Shown: positions 43,525-55,313 of the stretch, piece after piece
Layout of the letters: every line of letters starts with the position of its first letter
Position numbering within the stretch: position 1 is the stretch's first letter
Assembly: GCF_019745455.1 (NCBI RefSeq)
Contig: NZ_JAIETD010000004.1
Coordinates: 1 to 58,126, forward strand
Direction: 5' to 3'
Origin: Methylobacterium sp.
Lineage (GTDB): Bacteria; Pseudomonadota; Alphaproteobacteria; Rhizobiales; Beijerinckiaceae
DNA: 58,126 nt
Notes under the pieces: model-generated
What the model was told of the DNA's origin: nothing
Databases searched by the model: none
The model's input: the letters and a program-made list of their open reading frames with translations, nothing else
Program-made: the position numbers and the translations under genes

Positions 43525-46500
43525 TGGGGATTTTTGGGTGGCTATTCGATCGGTCGAAGCTGGCTGACGACGTCGACCCTCCCCCCTCTGCGGGGGAGGG
43601 TGCCTTGCGGAGCAAGGCGGGAGAGGGGAACGCGACCTCTCCGGATAGTTCAGTGCTCCCCTCTCCCGACCCACTGCGTGGGCCACCCTCCCCCGCAGAG
43701 GGAGGAGGGATTTGGCGCGCGGCCCTCCTCCTCTTTCTTGTTTTCATTCCCCTTACCTTCACCCATGCCTCCGAAGCCGAGAAATCCGTCCTCGGCGGTC
43801 TCCTCTCGAAGGCGCTCTCGACACCGGGCTCGCAGGTCTCGATCGGTGCGGTGGACGGTGCCCTGTCGTCGGACGCCACCATCCGCGACGTGGCGATCAG
43901 CGACCGCGACGGGGTCTGGCTGAAGCTCGACAAGGCGCGGCTGGTCTGGCGGCGCCTGGCGCTCCTGTCGGGGCGGCTCGACGTCGAGACCCTGGAGATC
44001 GGCCGACTGGAGGTTTTGCGAAGGCCCCTCCCTGCCCCTGTTTCGGCGACGCCGGAGCCCGATGGCTCGCTCCTTCCGGATCTGCCCGTGAAGGTCGAGA
44101 TCAAGGGCTTCAAGCTCGCCGAGCTCGTCCTCGGCGAGTCCCTTGCGGGCCAGCCCGCGCGCCTTTCCGCCACCGGCAGGGCCAAGCTCGGGCCTCCTGC
44201 AGAAGGGCTCGACCTCGACATCGTGGTGAACCGCCTCGACGCGGCCTGGCAGTTCGCCGCCCGCCTGCTGTTCGTGCCGAAGGGCGAGCGCCTCGACCTC
44301 AAGACGACGCTCACCGAACCTGCCGGCGGCCTCCTCTCGAAGACATCCGGCCTGCCCGGCGCTCCACCGATCGCCCTCGATCTCGACGGGCGCGGCACCC
44401 TCGATGCCTGGAACGCGCGCCTCGATCTCGATGCCGACCCGTCGCTCAACGCCAAGGGCTCGGCACGGATCGTGAGGGTCGGATCGGAGCGCCGCCTCGG
44501 TCTCGACCTCGCCACCCGCATCGACGGGCTGCTGCCCGGACCCGCGGCGGCCATCTTCGCCGGCGAGACCCGACTCGATGGAGCGATCCGCTTCGCGGAT
44601 GGCGGTGCCCTCGCCATCGACCGGCTCGACCTCGCCTCGCGCACGGCCCGCCTCGCGGTTGATGGAACCCTGAGCGCGAACCGCGTCGCCGATATCTCCG
44701 TCTCCGCCCGGGCCCTGCCCACCGAGGGCGGGATCACCAAGGCGGCCGATGCCGAACTCGACAACCTGAACTTCGAGGGAAGCGTGAAGGGCCCCCTCGC
44801 CGGCCCGACCGTGAAGGGCGTCCTGAAGGCAGCCGGGCTGCGGGCGCAGGGCAGCGCGCTTCGCCGCGTCGAGGCCAATCTCGACCTTGCGCCGCTCCCG
44901 GCCGACCCGAAAGGCAGCCGCTTCACCCTGGCGGCCGATGCAAAGGTCGAGGGTCTCTCCCTCGCCGACCCGGCCCTGCGCCGCGCCATCGGCTCGGAGG
45001 CCGCCCTGCGGCTGCGCGCCACCGTGGAGGCTGATGCCTCGCTCAATGTCGAGACACTCGCCATCGACGCGCCGACGCTCCGCGCTTCCTATGCCGGCCG
45101 GATCGGCCAGAACGTCCTGACCGGCGCCGTGGAGGCGAACCTCGCCGACCTCTCGGCCTTCTCCGGCCTGGCGCAGCGCCCCCTCGCCGGCAGCCTCACC
45201 GCCAAGGCGTTGCTGAGCGGCGACCCGGCACGTCGCGCGGTGAGCGCCGATCTCCACATATCCACCCGGGCGCTGGCCCTCGGCATCGCGCCGCTCGACC
45301 GCGTGCTCGGATCGTCCCCGACCCTGCGGGGCCGCGCCTTCCAGGTCTATGACGGCTACGGGTTCGAGAACCTGCGCCTTGCCGGCGCCCATCTCGCCGC
45401 ATCGCTCGACGGCCGCGCCACGGCCCGCCTTGCCGACATTCGCGGCAAGGCCGATCTTGCAAGCCTCGGCGAACTCGATTCCCGCCTGTCCGGGCGCGCC
45501 GGCATCGACGGCCGGCTCTCCGGCTCCCTCGACCGCCCGGACGTGACTGCGACGTTCTCGGCGCCGAGCGCCACCGCCCTCGGCCGCCCCGTCCGGTCGT
45601 TGCGCGTCGAGGCCGCCGCGAAGGACGTCACCGGCAATCTCGACGGGTCCGTGCGCATCCTCGGCGAGATCGCCGGGAAGACCCTCGGGGGCGACGCGCA
45701 GGTCCGGCGGCAGGGCCCCGACTGGAGGCTCGACCGTTTCGCCTTCAACCTCGGTTCGGTTCGGGCCGACGGAAGGGGCGCCGTCGAGGCATCGACTGGA
45801 TTGGCGGAGGGCGCGCTCACTTTCGCCGGATCGAACCTCGACGACGTCTCGCCGCTGGCGCTGACGTCCCTTGGTGGTAGCCTCGACGCAAGTATCATCC
45901 TGTCGCGTGAGGGCGGCCGCCAGGGCGCGACGGTGAAGGCTCAGGGCTCCTCTCTGCGGGTCGGCGAGATCGGGCTGTCTCAGCTCGATGCCGACCTGTC
46001 AGGCCAGGATCTGCGCGCGCACCCGATCCTTGCCGGGCGCGTGAATGCCGACCGCGTCGTCGTGGCGGGTCAATCGATCGACACGTTGCGCCTGACCGCG
46101 ACCGGCACCCCGGCGGCGAGCGACGTCGTGCTCACCGCCAAGGCCCGCGGCTTCGACCTCGACGGTGCCGCCCGCCTCGTTCCGGCCGAGAAGACCCGGA
46201 TCGAACTCCAGCGCTTCGCCGTCCTGCGCGGGGCGGATCGCGTGACCCTCGCCGGGCCCTCGACAATCACGCTCGATCGCGGCTCCGTGCTGATCGACAA
46301 CCTCGTCGTCTCGGCTGGCGCGGGCCGAATCAACCTCGCCGGCCGGGCCGGCTCGAGCCTCGACCTGACCGTCGGCATCCGCGCGCTGCCTCTGTCACTC
46401 GCCCGCATGGCGGTTCCGAGCCTTGCTCTGAACGGCACCCTCGAGGGTGATGCGACCCTCAAAGGTTCGGCCTCACGTCCCGAGGGGCGATACGAGTTCG

Positions 46501-47996
46501 CCCTGGTTCGTCTCGTCACTCCGGAGACCAGGAAAGCCGGCCTGCCGCCGATCGACGCGACGGCGCGCGGTACCTTCGCCGACGGACGGGCCAATGTGGA
46601 GGGCCGTATTTCTGCCGGACGCGGCGCCGAGCTCACCCTCAAGGGCTCCCTTCCGGTCGAGAGCGGGGGCGTCCTAGCGCTCAAGGCCAAGGGCAACTTC
46701 GAAGTGGCGCTGGCCAACAGCCTGCTCAGCGCGGGCGGGCAGCGCATCGGAGGCCGCCTCGCCGTCGACGCAGGCATCGGCGGCACCCTGGCTGCGCCGC
46801 GCGCCGAGGGCGCCGCCATCCTCACCGGCGGCAGCTTCACCGATCCGCTCCAGGGCATTCGCTTCACCGGGATCGAAGGCAGGGTCACCGGACGCGGCGA
46901 TACCTTGGTGGTGGAACGCCTGACCGCCCAGGCCCGCAATGGCGGCGTGCTCAGAGCCCAGGGCCGCGTCGCTCTCGAACCCGAGGCCGGCTTTCCCGGC
47001 TCGCTGACCCTCACGGCCGATCGGGCGGAGCTCGTCTCGTCGCCCATCGTGACGGCGACGGCCAGCCTCAATCTCGCCCTCAGCGGGCCACTGGCGCGCA
47101 CGCCCAAGGTGAGCGGGCGCATCGACCTCGCTTCCGTCGACGTCTCGGTGCCTGACCGGCTGCCCGCCACGGTGCAGCCTCTTCCCGGCATTCGCCACGT
47201 CAACGCGACGCCCGAGATCCGCCGCCGGCTCACCGCCACGACGCGCCGCTCCGACGCGTCCCGCCGCAAGGGGAAGGCGGCCCCGCCTTTCGATGCGAGC
47301 CTCGACGTCACGGTGAGCGCCGTGAACCGCATCTTCGTGCTCGGCCGTGGCATCGATGCGGAACTCGGCGGCGAGCTGCGCCTGACCGGCTCGTCACGCG
47401 ATCCGGTGGCGATCGGCGGTTTTGAAATGCGACGCGGTCGTCTCAGCATCGTCGGGCAGCGCCTCGATTTCACCCGTGGGCGCCTCGCCTTCGGCGGCGA
47501 GCTCGCCGCGCCGGACCTCGATTTCCTGGCCGAGACCAATGCGGCCGACGTTACGGCGCGGGTGGCGGTGACCGGGCCGGCCAATCGCCCGGCCTTCGAC
47601 ATCACCTCGACGCCGACCCTGCCGCAGGACGAGGTGCTCTCGCGCCTCCTGTTCAAGAAGGCGTCGGGCGGCCTTTCGCCGTTCCAGGCGTTGCAGCTCG
47701 CGCAGGCGGTGGCTCAGTTCTCCGGCAATGCCGGCGGCCCGGACGCGTTCGAGCAGGCCCGTAAAGGCCTGGGCCTCGACAGCCTCGACGTCTCGACCGG
47801 GGCCAGCGGCGGCCCCGCCCTTGGGGCTTCGCGCTACATCGACGAGCGCCTGAGCGTCGGGGTGAAGGCCGGCGCAAAGCCTGCCGACACGGCGGTAACC
47901 ATCGATTACGACGTCACCCGCCGGATCAAGCTCCAGGGAGAGGCCGGAAGCGACGGCCGCACCGCGGTCGGCGTCGGTGCGGAATGGGAATATTGA
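43524..47996 (+). CDS. tamB: TamB-type translocation/assembly module protein
   Basis: 1490 residues. A long beta-taco protein spanning the periplasm, anchored by one N-terminal helix (WRAALLLFLVFIPLTF), with the TamB/DUF490 domain in the last 300 residues (GGFEMRRGRLSIVGQRLDFTRGRLAFGG; DEVLSRLLFKK). It partners TamA in outer-membrane protein insertion and phospholipid transport. Unusually, about 45 residues (19-62; PPPSAGEG ... PSPAEGGG) come from a palindromic repeat lying in frame between start codon and membrane helix. No other start codon lies between repeat and helix, so the insertion is probably translated. Confidence 0.93.
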   Translation: MGIFGWLFDRSKLADDVDPPPSAGEGALRSKAGEGNATSPDSSVLPSPDPLRGPPSPAEGGGIWRAALLLFLVFIPLTFTHASEAEKSVLGGLLSKALSTPGSQVSIGAVDGALSSDATIRDVAISDRDGVWLKLDKARLVWRRLALLSGRLDVETLEIGRLEVLRRPLPAPVSATPEPDGSLLPDLPVKVEIKGFKLAELVLGESLAGQPARLSATGRAKLGPPAEGLDLDIVVNRLDAAWQFAARLLFVPKGERLDLKTTLTEPAGGLLSKTSGLPGAPPIALDLDGRGTLDAWNARLDLDADPSLNAKGSARIVRVGSERRLGLDLATRIDGLLPGPAAAIFAGETRLDGAIRFADGGALAIDRLDLASRTARLAVDGTLSANRVADISVSARALPTEGGITKAADAELDNLNFEGSVKGPLAGPTVKGVLKAAGLRAQGSALRRVEANLDLAPLPADPKGSRFTLAADAKVEGLSLADPALRRAIGSEAALRLRATVEADASLNVETLAIDAPTLRASYAGRIGQNVLTGAVEANLADLSAFSGLAQRPLAGSLTAKALLSGDPARRAVSADLHISTRALALGIAPLDRVLGSSPTLRGRAFQVYDGYGFENLRLAGAHLAASLDGRATARLADIRGKADLASLGELDSRLSGRAGIDGRLSGSLDRPDVTATFSAPSATALGRPVRSLRVEAAAKDVTGNLDGSVRILGEIAGKTLGGDAQVRRQGPDWRLDRFAFNLGSVRADGRGAVEASTGLAEGALTFAGSNLDDVSPLALTSLGGSLDASIILSREGGRQGATVKAQGSSLRVGEIGLSQLDADLSGQDLRAHPILAGRVNADRVVVAGQSIDTLRLTATGTPAASDVVLTAKARGFDLDGAARLVPAEKTRIELQRFAVLRGADRVTLAGPSTITLDRGSVLIDNLVVSAGAGRINLAGRAGSSLDLTVGIRALPLSLARMAVPSLALNGTLEGDATLKGSASRPEGRYEFALVRLVTPETRKAGLPPIDATARGTFADGRANVEGRISAGRGAELTLKGSLPVESGGVLALKAKGNFEVALANSLLSAGGQRIGGRLAVDAGIGGTLAAPRAEGAAILTGGSFTDPLQGIRFTGIEGRVTGRGDTLVVERLTAQARNGGVLRAQGRVALEPEAGFPGSLTLTADRAELVSSPIVTATASLNLALSGPLARTPKVSGRIDLASVDVSVPDRLPATVQPLPGIRHVNATPEIRRRLTATTRRSDASRRKGKAAPPFDASLDVTVSAVNRIFVLGRGIDAELGGELRLTGSSRDPVAIGGFEMRRGRLSIVGQRLDFTRGRLAFGGELAAPDLDFLAETNAADVTARVAVTGPANRPAFDITSTPTLPQDEVLSRLLFKKASGGLSPFQALQLAQAVAQFSGNAGGPDAFEQARKGLGLDSLDVSTGASGGPALGASRYIDERLSVGVKAGAKPADTAVTIDYDVTRRIKLQGEAGSDGRTAVGVGAEWEY
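43577..43711. repeat. Palindromic repeat element inside tamB
   Basis: Outer arms CCCTCCCCCCTCTGCGGG..GAGGGTG (from about 43577) and CACCCTCCCCCGCAGAGGGAGGAGGG (to about 43711) are near-perfect reverse complements. Inside, CGGGAGAGGGGA pairs with TCCCCTCTCCCG. Each side also has its own small hairpin (CCTTGC/GCAAGG and CCCAC/GTGGG). The whole can fold as a four-way cruciform about 135 bases long. It is in phase with the gene (no stop), giving a Pro/Ser/Gly/Glu-rich peptide. Confidence 0.85.
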
Positions 47997-48119
47997 TCAG
48001 GGCCGACCATCGCCGGCCGTAGAATTTGACCGAGCGCCGCGAAAACGCCTAACCCCGACTATATCGACGCCACCGTGAGCGAAGGCTCGATGCCGCCGCG
48101 AGACGAAAGCCGAGGATCC

Positions 48120-48911
48120 ATGACGCTGCCCCGCATTCTCATCGCTGCCCTCGCCGTCGCGGCTCCCTTTGCGTCCCTGTCCGTGGCCTTCGCCCAGACG
48201 ACTCCTCAGGCTGCACCGACCGTCTTCAACGACGCGCAGCGCCAGGCGATCGAGGCGATCATCAAGGACTACCTCGTCAAGAACCCCGACGTGCTTCAGG
48301 AGGCGATCGCGGAGGGCGAGCGCCGCGCCCAGGAGACCCAGAAGCTCGCCCAGGGCGCCGCGCTGAAGGAGTCGCGCGAGGCGCTGCTCAACTCGCCCCA
48401 CGGCGTGGTCGCCGGCAACCCCTCGGGCGACGTCACCCTCGTCGAGTTCTTCGATTACAATTGCGGCTATTGCCGCAAGGCGCTCACCGACGTCCAGGCG
48501 CTGATCAAGGCCGATCCAAAGCTGCGAGTCGTCCTCAAGGATTTCCCCGTCCTCGGCGCCGAGTCGCTGGAGGCCAGCAAGTACTCGCTCGCCGCCAAGC
48601 AGCAGCTCAAGGGCGAGAAGGTCTTCGAATTCCACGTGAAGCTCCTGGAGAGCAAGGGCCGCGTCAACGCCGAGAAGGCGATCGCGGTGGCCAAGGAGAT
48701 GGGCCTCGACCTCGGCCGGCTCGCCAAGGATGCGCAGGGCGCCGAGGTCAAGGCGGCGCTCGCGGAGAATGTCGGGCTCGGCGACAAGCTCGGCCTGTCG
48801 GGCACCCCGGCCTTCATCATCGGCGACGAGATCATCCCCGGTGCCGTCGGGGTCGACCCGATCCGCAAGACCATCGCCGATGTGCGCCAGTGCGGCCACG
48901 CCAGCTGCTGA
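48120..48911 (+). CDS. DsbA-family thiol:disulfide oxidoreductase
   Basis: 263 residues from the ATG at 48120 (signal MTLPRILIAALAVAAPFASLSVAFAQ). An N-terminal helical domain (about 35-95; FNDAQRQAIEAIIKDYLVKNPDVLQEAI), as in ScsC/Com1-type proteins, precedes the thioredoxin fold with active site CGYC (Cys115, Cys118) and cis-Pro in SGTPAFII. It forms or shuffles disulfides in periplasmic proteins, and the N-terminal domain suggests oligomerisation and isomerase-type function. It lies between tamB and aroQ. Confidence 0.92.
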   Translation: MTLPRILIAALAVAAPFASLSVAFAQTTPQAAPTVFNDAQRQAIEAIIKDYLVKNPDVLQEAIAEGERRAQETQKLAQGAALKESREALLNSPHGVVAGNPSGDVTLVEFFDYNCGYCRKALTDVQALIKADPKLRVVLKDFPVLGAESLEASKYSLAAKQQLKGEKVFEFHVKLLESKGRVNAEKAIAVAKEMGLDLGRLAKDAQGAEVKAALAENVGLGDKLGLSGTPAFIIGDEIIPGAVGVDPIRKTIADVRQCGHASC

Positions 48912-49002
48912 GGGAGGGGAGCCGCCTTGTTGCTAGGCGGTCTGATCCTCTAAACGTCTGTTCAATTGGTGAAAGACAACGACCCGTCCCAGTAGCTTCC
49001 TC

Positions 49003-49107
49003 ATCCTGAGGTGCCCCTTGCCCGGCAAGGGGCCTCGAAGGAGCCCTCCAGAAGTCTCCGCGATCACTGGAGGCCTCCTTCGAGGCCGCTACGTGGCGCC
49101 TCAGGAT
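49003..49107. repeat. Intergenic palindromic repeat element
   Basis: Outer arms ATCCTGAGG (49003-49011) and CCTCAGGAT (49099-49107) pair perfectly. Inner arms GCCTCGAAGGAG and CTCCTTCGAGGC, and further in CCTCCAG and CTGGAGG, extend the stem. A side hairpin CCCCTTGC/GCAAGGGG (49014-49032) sits on the left arm. This looks like one of the abundant extragenic repeats of methylobacteria and related genera. It separates dsbA from aroQ and could act as a processing or pause site. Confidence 0.85.
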
Positions 49108-49177
49108 AAAGTAAAGGGTTGGAGCGGCGAGGAAAACACGCTTTAAGAATCCCGAACGCGGCGCCAAGAACCCGGAC

Positions 49178-49633
49178 ATGATCCCGATCCACGTCCTCAA
49201 CGGACCGAACCTCAACCTGCTCGGCACGCGCGAGCCGGGGATCTATGGCCGTGCTACTCTAGGCGATATCGAGCGCGACCTGCGCTCGCAGGCCCAAGGG
49301 CTCGGCGTCACCCTCGATTTCCACCAGACCAATCACGAGGGCGAACTCGTCGGTCTGATCCAGGACGCCGGCGCGGCCGGCGCTGGCGTGCTGATCAACG
49401 CCGCCGCCTACACCCACACCTCGGTCGCCCTGCGCGACGCGATCTCCGGCAGCGGCGTCGTCGCGGTCGAGGTCCATCTCTCAAACGTCCATGCGCGCGA
49501 AGCCTTCCGGCACGTCTCCCTCATCGCCCCGGTCTGCGCCGGCGTGATCTGCGGGTTCGGGCCGGACAGTTACGCCCTCGGCCTCGCCGCCCTGGCGCAG
49601 CTTCTGCGCGCCGCCCCTGCCTCTCACGACTGA
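49178..49633 (+). CDS. aroQ: 3-dehydroquinate dehydratase, type II
   Basis: Third step of the shikimate pathway: 3-dehydroquinate to 3-dehydroshikimate. 151 residues, as usual. Signature [20 protein letters not shown] at the N-terminus holds the catalytic loop (Arg and Tyr). [23 protein letters not shown] and [17 protein letters not shown] form the active site. The order dsbA-aroQ-accB-accC is classic for Hyphomicrobiales. Confidence 0.97.
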   Translation: MIPIHVLNGPNLNLLGTREPGIYGRATLGDIERDLRSQAQGLGVTLDFHQTNHEGELVGLIQDAGAAGAGVLINAAAYTHTSVALRDAISGSGVVAVEVHLSNVHAREAFRHVSLIAPVCAGVICGFGPDSYALGLAALAQLLRAAPASHD

Positions 49634-49649
49634 GCCCAAGACCCGTCCG

Positions 49650-50123
49650 ATGTCCAAGAACGACCCTTTCGATCCCGAGCTCGTGCGCGTGCTCGCCAAA
49701 CTCGTCACCGAGACCGACCTCACCGAGATCGAGATCGAGAAGGGCGACCTGCGTATTCGCGTCGTGCGCCGGATCGAGCCGATGCAGGTCCAGGTGGCCG
49801 CCCCGGTGGCCGCATTGGCGCCTCCGCCGGCGATCCAGGCTCCGGTGGCGGGCCCTGGCGTGGAGCGCAGCAAGGCGAGTGCCGCGCATCCGGGCGCTCT
49901 GCCTTCCCCGATGGTGGGCACCGCCTACCGTCGCCCGTCCCCCGATGCCAAGAGCTTCGTCGATGTCGGCTCCGTCGTGGCGGCCGGCGAGAAGCTTCTG
50001 CTCATCGAGGCAATGAAGACCTTCAACGAGATCGTCGCGCCGCGCGCCGGCACCGTGACGGCGATCTTCGTCGAGGACGGCCAGCCGGTGGAGTTCGGCG
50101 AGCCCCTTCTCGTGATCGAGTGA
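49650..50123 (+). CDS. accB: Acetyl-CoA carboxylase biotin carboxyl carrier protein
   Basis: 157 residues. The N-terminal dimerisation helix and strands are followed by an Ala/Pro linker (48-80) and the biotinyl domain (83-157), with the biotin-accepting Lys123 in EAMKTFNEI. It carries CO2 from AccC to the carboxyltransferase for malonyl-CoA and fatty acid synthesis. It lies 16 bases after aroQ, and its stop overlaps the accC start region (TGACGGGC), so accBC is a unit. Confidence 0.97.
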   Translation: MSKNDPFDPELVRVLAKLVTETDLTEIEIEKGDLRIRVVRRIEPMQVQVAAPVAALAPPPAIQAPVAGPGVERSKASAAHPGALPSPMVGTAYRRPSPDAKSFVDVGSVVAAGEKLLLIEAMKTFNEIVAPRAGTVTAIFVEDGQPVEFGEPLLVIE

Positions 50124-51499
50124 CGGGCACCCCCATGTTCGAGAAGATCCTGATCGCCAACCGGGGCGAGATCGCCCTGCGGATCCTGCGCGCGGCGAAG
50201 GAACTCGGCATCGCCACCGTCGCCGTGCATTCGACCGCCGACGCCGACGCGATGCATGTGCGTCTCGCCGATGAGAGCGTCTGCATCGGGCCGCCTTCGG
50301 CCCGCGAGAGCTATCTCAACATCCCGTCGATCATCGCCGCCTGCGAGATCACCGGGGCCGATGCGGTCCATCCGGGCTACGGCTTCCTCTCCGAGAACGC
50401 CCGGTTCGCCGAGGTTCTTGCCCATCACAGCATCGGCTTCATCGGCCCCAAGGCCGAGCATATCCGTATCATGGGCGACAAGATCGAGGCCAAGCGCACT
50501 GCCAAGCGTCTCGGCATTCCCTGCGTGCCGGGCTCCGAGGGCGGCATCACCGAGACCGAGGAGGCGCTGAAGGTCGCCGCCGAGATCGGCTATCCTGTCC
50601 TCGTCAAGGCAGCCTCTGGCGGCGGCGGTCGCGGCATGAAGGTGGCGCGATCTGAAGGCGAGCTCGAGGAAGCCCTGAACCTCGCCCGCACCGAGGCCAA
50701 GGCGGCTTTCGGCGATGACGCGGTCTATCTCGAGAAATACTTGACCAAGCCCCGCCATATCGAGGTCCAGGTGCTCGGGGACGGGCGCGGCAATGCCGTG
50801 CATCTCGCCGAGCGCGATTGTTCGCTGCAGCGGCGCCACCAGAAGGTCTGGGAAGAAGGCGGCTCGCCGGTGATCGACGAGGCGACCCGAGCAGAGATCG
50901 GCGGCGTCTGCGCCAAGGCGATGCAGGACCTCGGTTATCTCGGGGCCGGGACGGTGGAATTCCTCTACGAGGACGGGCGGTTCTACTTCATCGAGATGAA
51001 CACCCGCATCCAGGTCGAGCATCCGGTCACCGAGATGATCACCGGCATCGACCTCGTCAACGAGCAGATCCGCGTGGCGGCGGGGCTGCCGCTCTCCGTC
51101 ACTCAGGACGACATCAAGGTCTCGGGCCACGCCATCGAGTGCCGGATCAACGCCGAGCACCCCTCGACCTTCCGGCCCTCGCCTGGGCTGATCACCTATT
51201 TCCACCCGCCTGGCGGCCTTGGAGTCCGGGTCGATTCCGCAGTGTTCCAGGGCTACCGCATCCCCCCGAACTACGATTCGCTGATCGGCAAGCTCATCGT
51301 TCACGGCCGCACCCGCGACGAGTGTCTGGCCCGCCTGCGCCGGGCGCTCGACGAGTTCGTGGTCGACGGCGTCGACACCACGCTGCCGCTGTTCCGCACA
51401 CTTGTGCGCAACCCCGAGGTTCGAGCGGGAGCCTACGACATCCACTGGCTCGAAGGCTTCCTGGAAGGCGGTGGCCTCGCTGCAGGAGAGCCGGCCTAG
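50120..51499 (+). CDS. accC: Acetyl-CoA carboxylase biotin carboxylase subunit
   Basis: 459 residues by the longer start (50120, overlapping accB). The usual start [18 protein letters not shown] begins at the ATG at 50135, which gives 454 residues. ATP-grasp fold with [12 protein letters not shown] (glycine loop), [30 protein letters not shown] and a C-terminal domain. It carboxylates biotin on AccB with bicarbonate and ATP. Confidence 0.97.
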   Translation: MTGTPMFEKILIANRGEIALRILRAAKELGIATVAVHSTADADAMHVRLADESVCIGPPSARESYLNIPSIIAACEITGADAVHPGYGFLSENARFAEVLAHHSIGFIGPKAEHIRIMGDKIEAKRTAKRLGIPCVPGSEGGITETEEALKVAAEIGYPVLVKAASGGGGRGMKVARSEGELEEALNLARTEAKAAFGDDAVYLEKYLTKPRHIEVQVLGDGRGNAVHLAERDCSLQRRHQKVWEEGGSPVIDEATRAEIGGVCAKAMQDLGYLGAGTVEFLYEDGRFYFIEMNTRIQVEHPVTEMITGIDLVNEQIRVAAGLPLSVTQDDIKVSGHAIECRINAEHPSTFRPSPGLITYFHPPGGLGVRVDSAVFQGYRIPPNYDSLIGKLIVHGRTRDECLARLRRALDEFVVDGVDTTLPLFRTLVRNPEVRAGAYDIHWLEGFLEGGGLAAGEPA

Positions 51500-51535
51500 G
51501 ATCCGCCGTAGCCTGTGGAGTTTAACGTGGGCTAG

Positions 51536-51560
51536 GGAACGGCAGGGGATCGGAGCCGTT
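51536..51560 (+). promoter_or_regulatory. EcfG-type general stress promoter
   Basis: GGAAC (51536-51540), 16 bases, CGTT (51557-51560): an exact match to the alphaproteobacterial EcfG promoter. It lies 64 bases before the ATG of the small exported protein at 51624, after the accC gene, and would give a leader of some 55 bases. Confidence 0.75.
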
Positions 51561-51623
51561 GTTGCGGCAACGTCGGCGCGAAGGGAGGCCTCTTCGCATT
51601 CCGCCTTACCGAAGGGTTTCCTC

Positions 51624-51914
51624 ATGCGTTTCACCACCTCGATCGTCGCCGCACTGGTCCTGGCGGCGGCGCCAGCTCTCGCTCAGTCGCCGTCGGGCAA
51701 TGTCGGCCAGCCGGAGCGTGCCGTGCCGCAGGCCGGCAACACCACCAGTGGCCCGATCGACAATCCCTCGACCCGGGGCATGTCCCCTAATCCCGGCCCC
51801 ACGATGGGACCCGCCGGTACCGGCAGCGTCGAGTCGGCCAAGGGCGGCAACGCCGACCAGAACAACAAGCCGGTCGGCAACACTGGCAACACTTCCGGCG
51901 GCCCTGCCCGTTAA
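51624..51914 (+). CDS. Small exported Gly/Asn-rich protein, likely stress induced
   Basis: 96 residues with signal peptide (TTSIVAALVLAAAPALAQS). The mature part is low in complexity (Gly, Asn, Pro, Ser; GNTTSGPIDNPSTRGMSPNPG), without Cys or domains, and probably disordered in the periplasm. An EcfG-type promoter lies just upstream and an intrinsic terminator just downstream, so it is a one-gene unit of the general stress response (inference). The family is not recognised. Confidence 0.72.
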   Translation: MRFTTSIVAALVLAAAPALAQSPSGNVGQPERAVPQAGNTTSGPIDNPSTRGMSPNPGPTMGPAGTGSVESAKGGNADQNNKPVGNTGNTSGGPAR

Positions 51915-51940
51915 GGACGTCCAGTCCGTTCTGATTGCTG

Positions 51941-51970
51941 AAAAGCCGGCGCCGAGAAGCGTCGGCTTTT
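51941..51970. terminator. Rho-independent terminator
   Basis: AAAAGCCGGC and GTCGGCTTTT form a stem of nine paired bases with one mismatch and a 10-base loop, ending in TTTT. The A-run on the left means it could work in both directions. It closes the small exported protein gene before uvrB. Confidence 0.85.
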
Positions 51971-52072
51971 CGATGTCCGGGTCGACCATCGAAGCGCGCT
52001 GTGAGCCAAGAAGGTGCCCCCCAGCTTGATCGCGGCCTTTCTTGAGAGGCTGCGAATGTCCATATTCGCGCG

Positions 52073-54751
<2,679 letters not shown>

Positions 54752-54883
54752 CGGCATGCTGGCCTTCGCATCGGGCGTCGCGCAACGTTCGACGCGACAA
54801 ATTGCCGGAACCCGGGCGGCGATCCCGACTTTCCTTCGCATGCTGCGCTTCTCAGCGTCGCGCGGGTGAAGATGGAGAGGTCG

Positions 54884-55225
54884 ATGTCCGCACATGCCGT
54901 CCTTCGTTCACGGTCGCGATGGGCCGTGACCCTAGTTCTTGCCGGAGCCATGGCCTCCCCGCTGCCGCTCCTCGCGACGGGCGCACAGGCTCAGTCCGTG
55001 GACAGCCGCCGAGATCAGCCGACGCCTGCGACGCTTCCCGATCCGATGACGACTCGCCAGCGCGAGGGTGATCGGCCGACGCCGCAGGTGGCGCCGCCAG
55101 AGGCCATCACCTCCTCGACGGCGATTGTTCCCTCGGACCGCAAGGGCAAGACCGCTTACACCAATCCCCTCGACCATCTCCCCGCGCGGGACCGCATGGC
55201 CGCCGGTGGAAGCCGGCGCGACTGA
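54884..55225 (+). CDS. Small exported hypothetical protein
   Basis: 113 residues from the ATG at 54884, with GGAG six bases upstream; a GTG (54866) and ATG (54872) are alternatives. Signal peptide with WAVTLVLAGAMASPLPLLATGAQA, then a Pro/Thr-rich disordered part and a basic end. The family is not recognised. A perfect palindrome follows at 55270-55290. Confidence 0.6.
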   Translation: MSAHAVLRSRSRWAVTLVLAGAMASPLPLLATGAQAQSVDSRRDQPTPATLPDPMTTRQREGDRPTPQVAPPEAITSSTAIVPSDRKGKTAYTNPLDHLPARDRMAAGGSRRD

Positions 55226-55269
55226 CGTTGTCGGATCCGCATGGTCGGGTGGGGAGACGCGCGAGCGCG

Positions 55270-55290
55270 CGGCCGGCATCATGCCGGCCG
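55270..55290. terminator. Perfect palindrome before the YidB-like gene
   Basis: CGGCCGGCAT (55270-55279), one base, ATGCCGGCCG (55281-55290). The arms are perfect, and a T-run (TTTTT at 55296-55301) follows shortly. It may end the preceding transcript or form a leader hairpin of the YidB-like gene, which starts 23 bases later. Confidence 0.45.
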
Positions 55291-55313
55291 TAGATGTTTT
55301 TGAAGGACTGACT

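Noticed and set aside
41620..43686. A long minus-strand frame opposite tamA
   Set aside because: The composition is that of the reverse complement of a GC-rich gene; tamA is supported by domains and signal peptide.
51915..52072. LexA (SOS) operator upstream of uvrB
   Set aside because: I looked for GTTC-N7-GTTC and GAAC-N7-GAAC and found no match in the interval.
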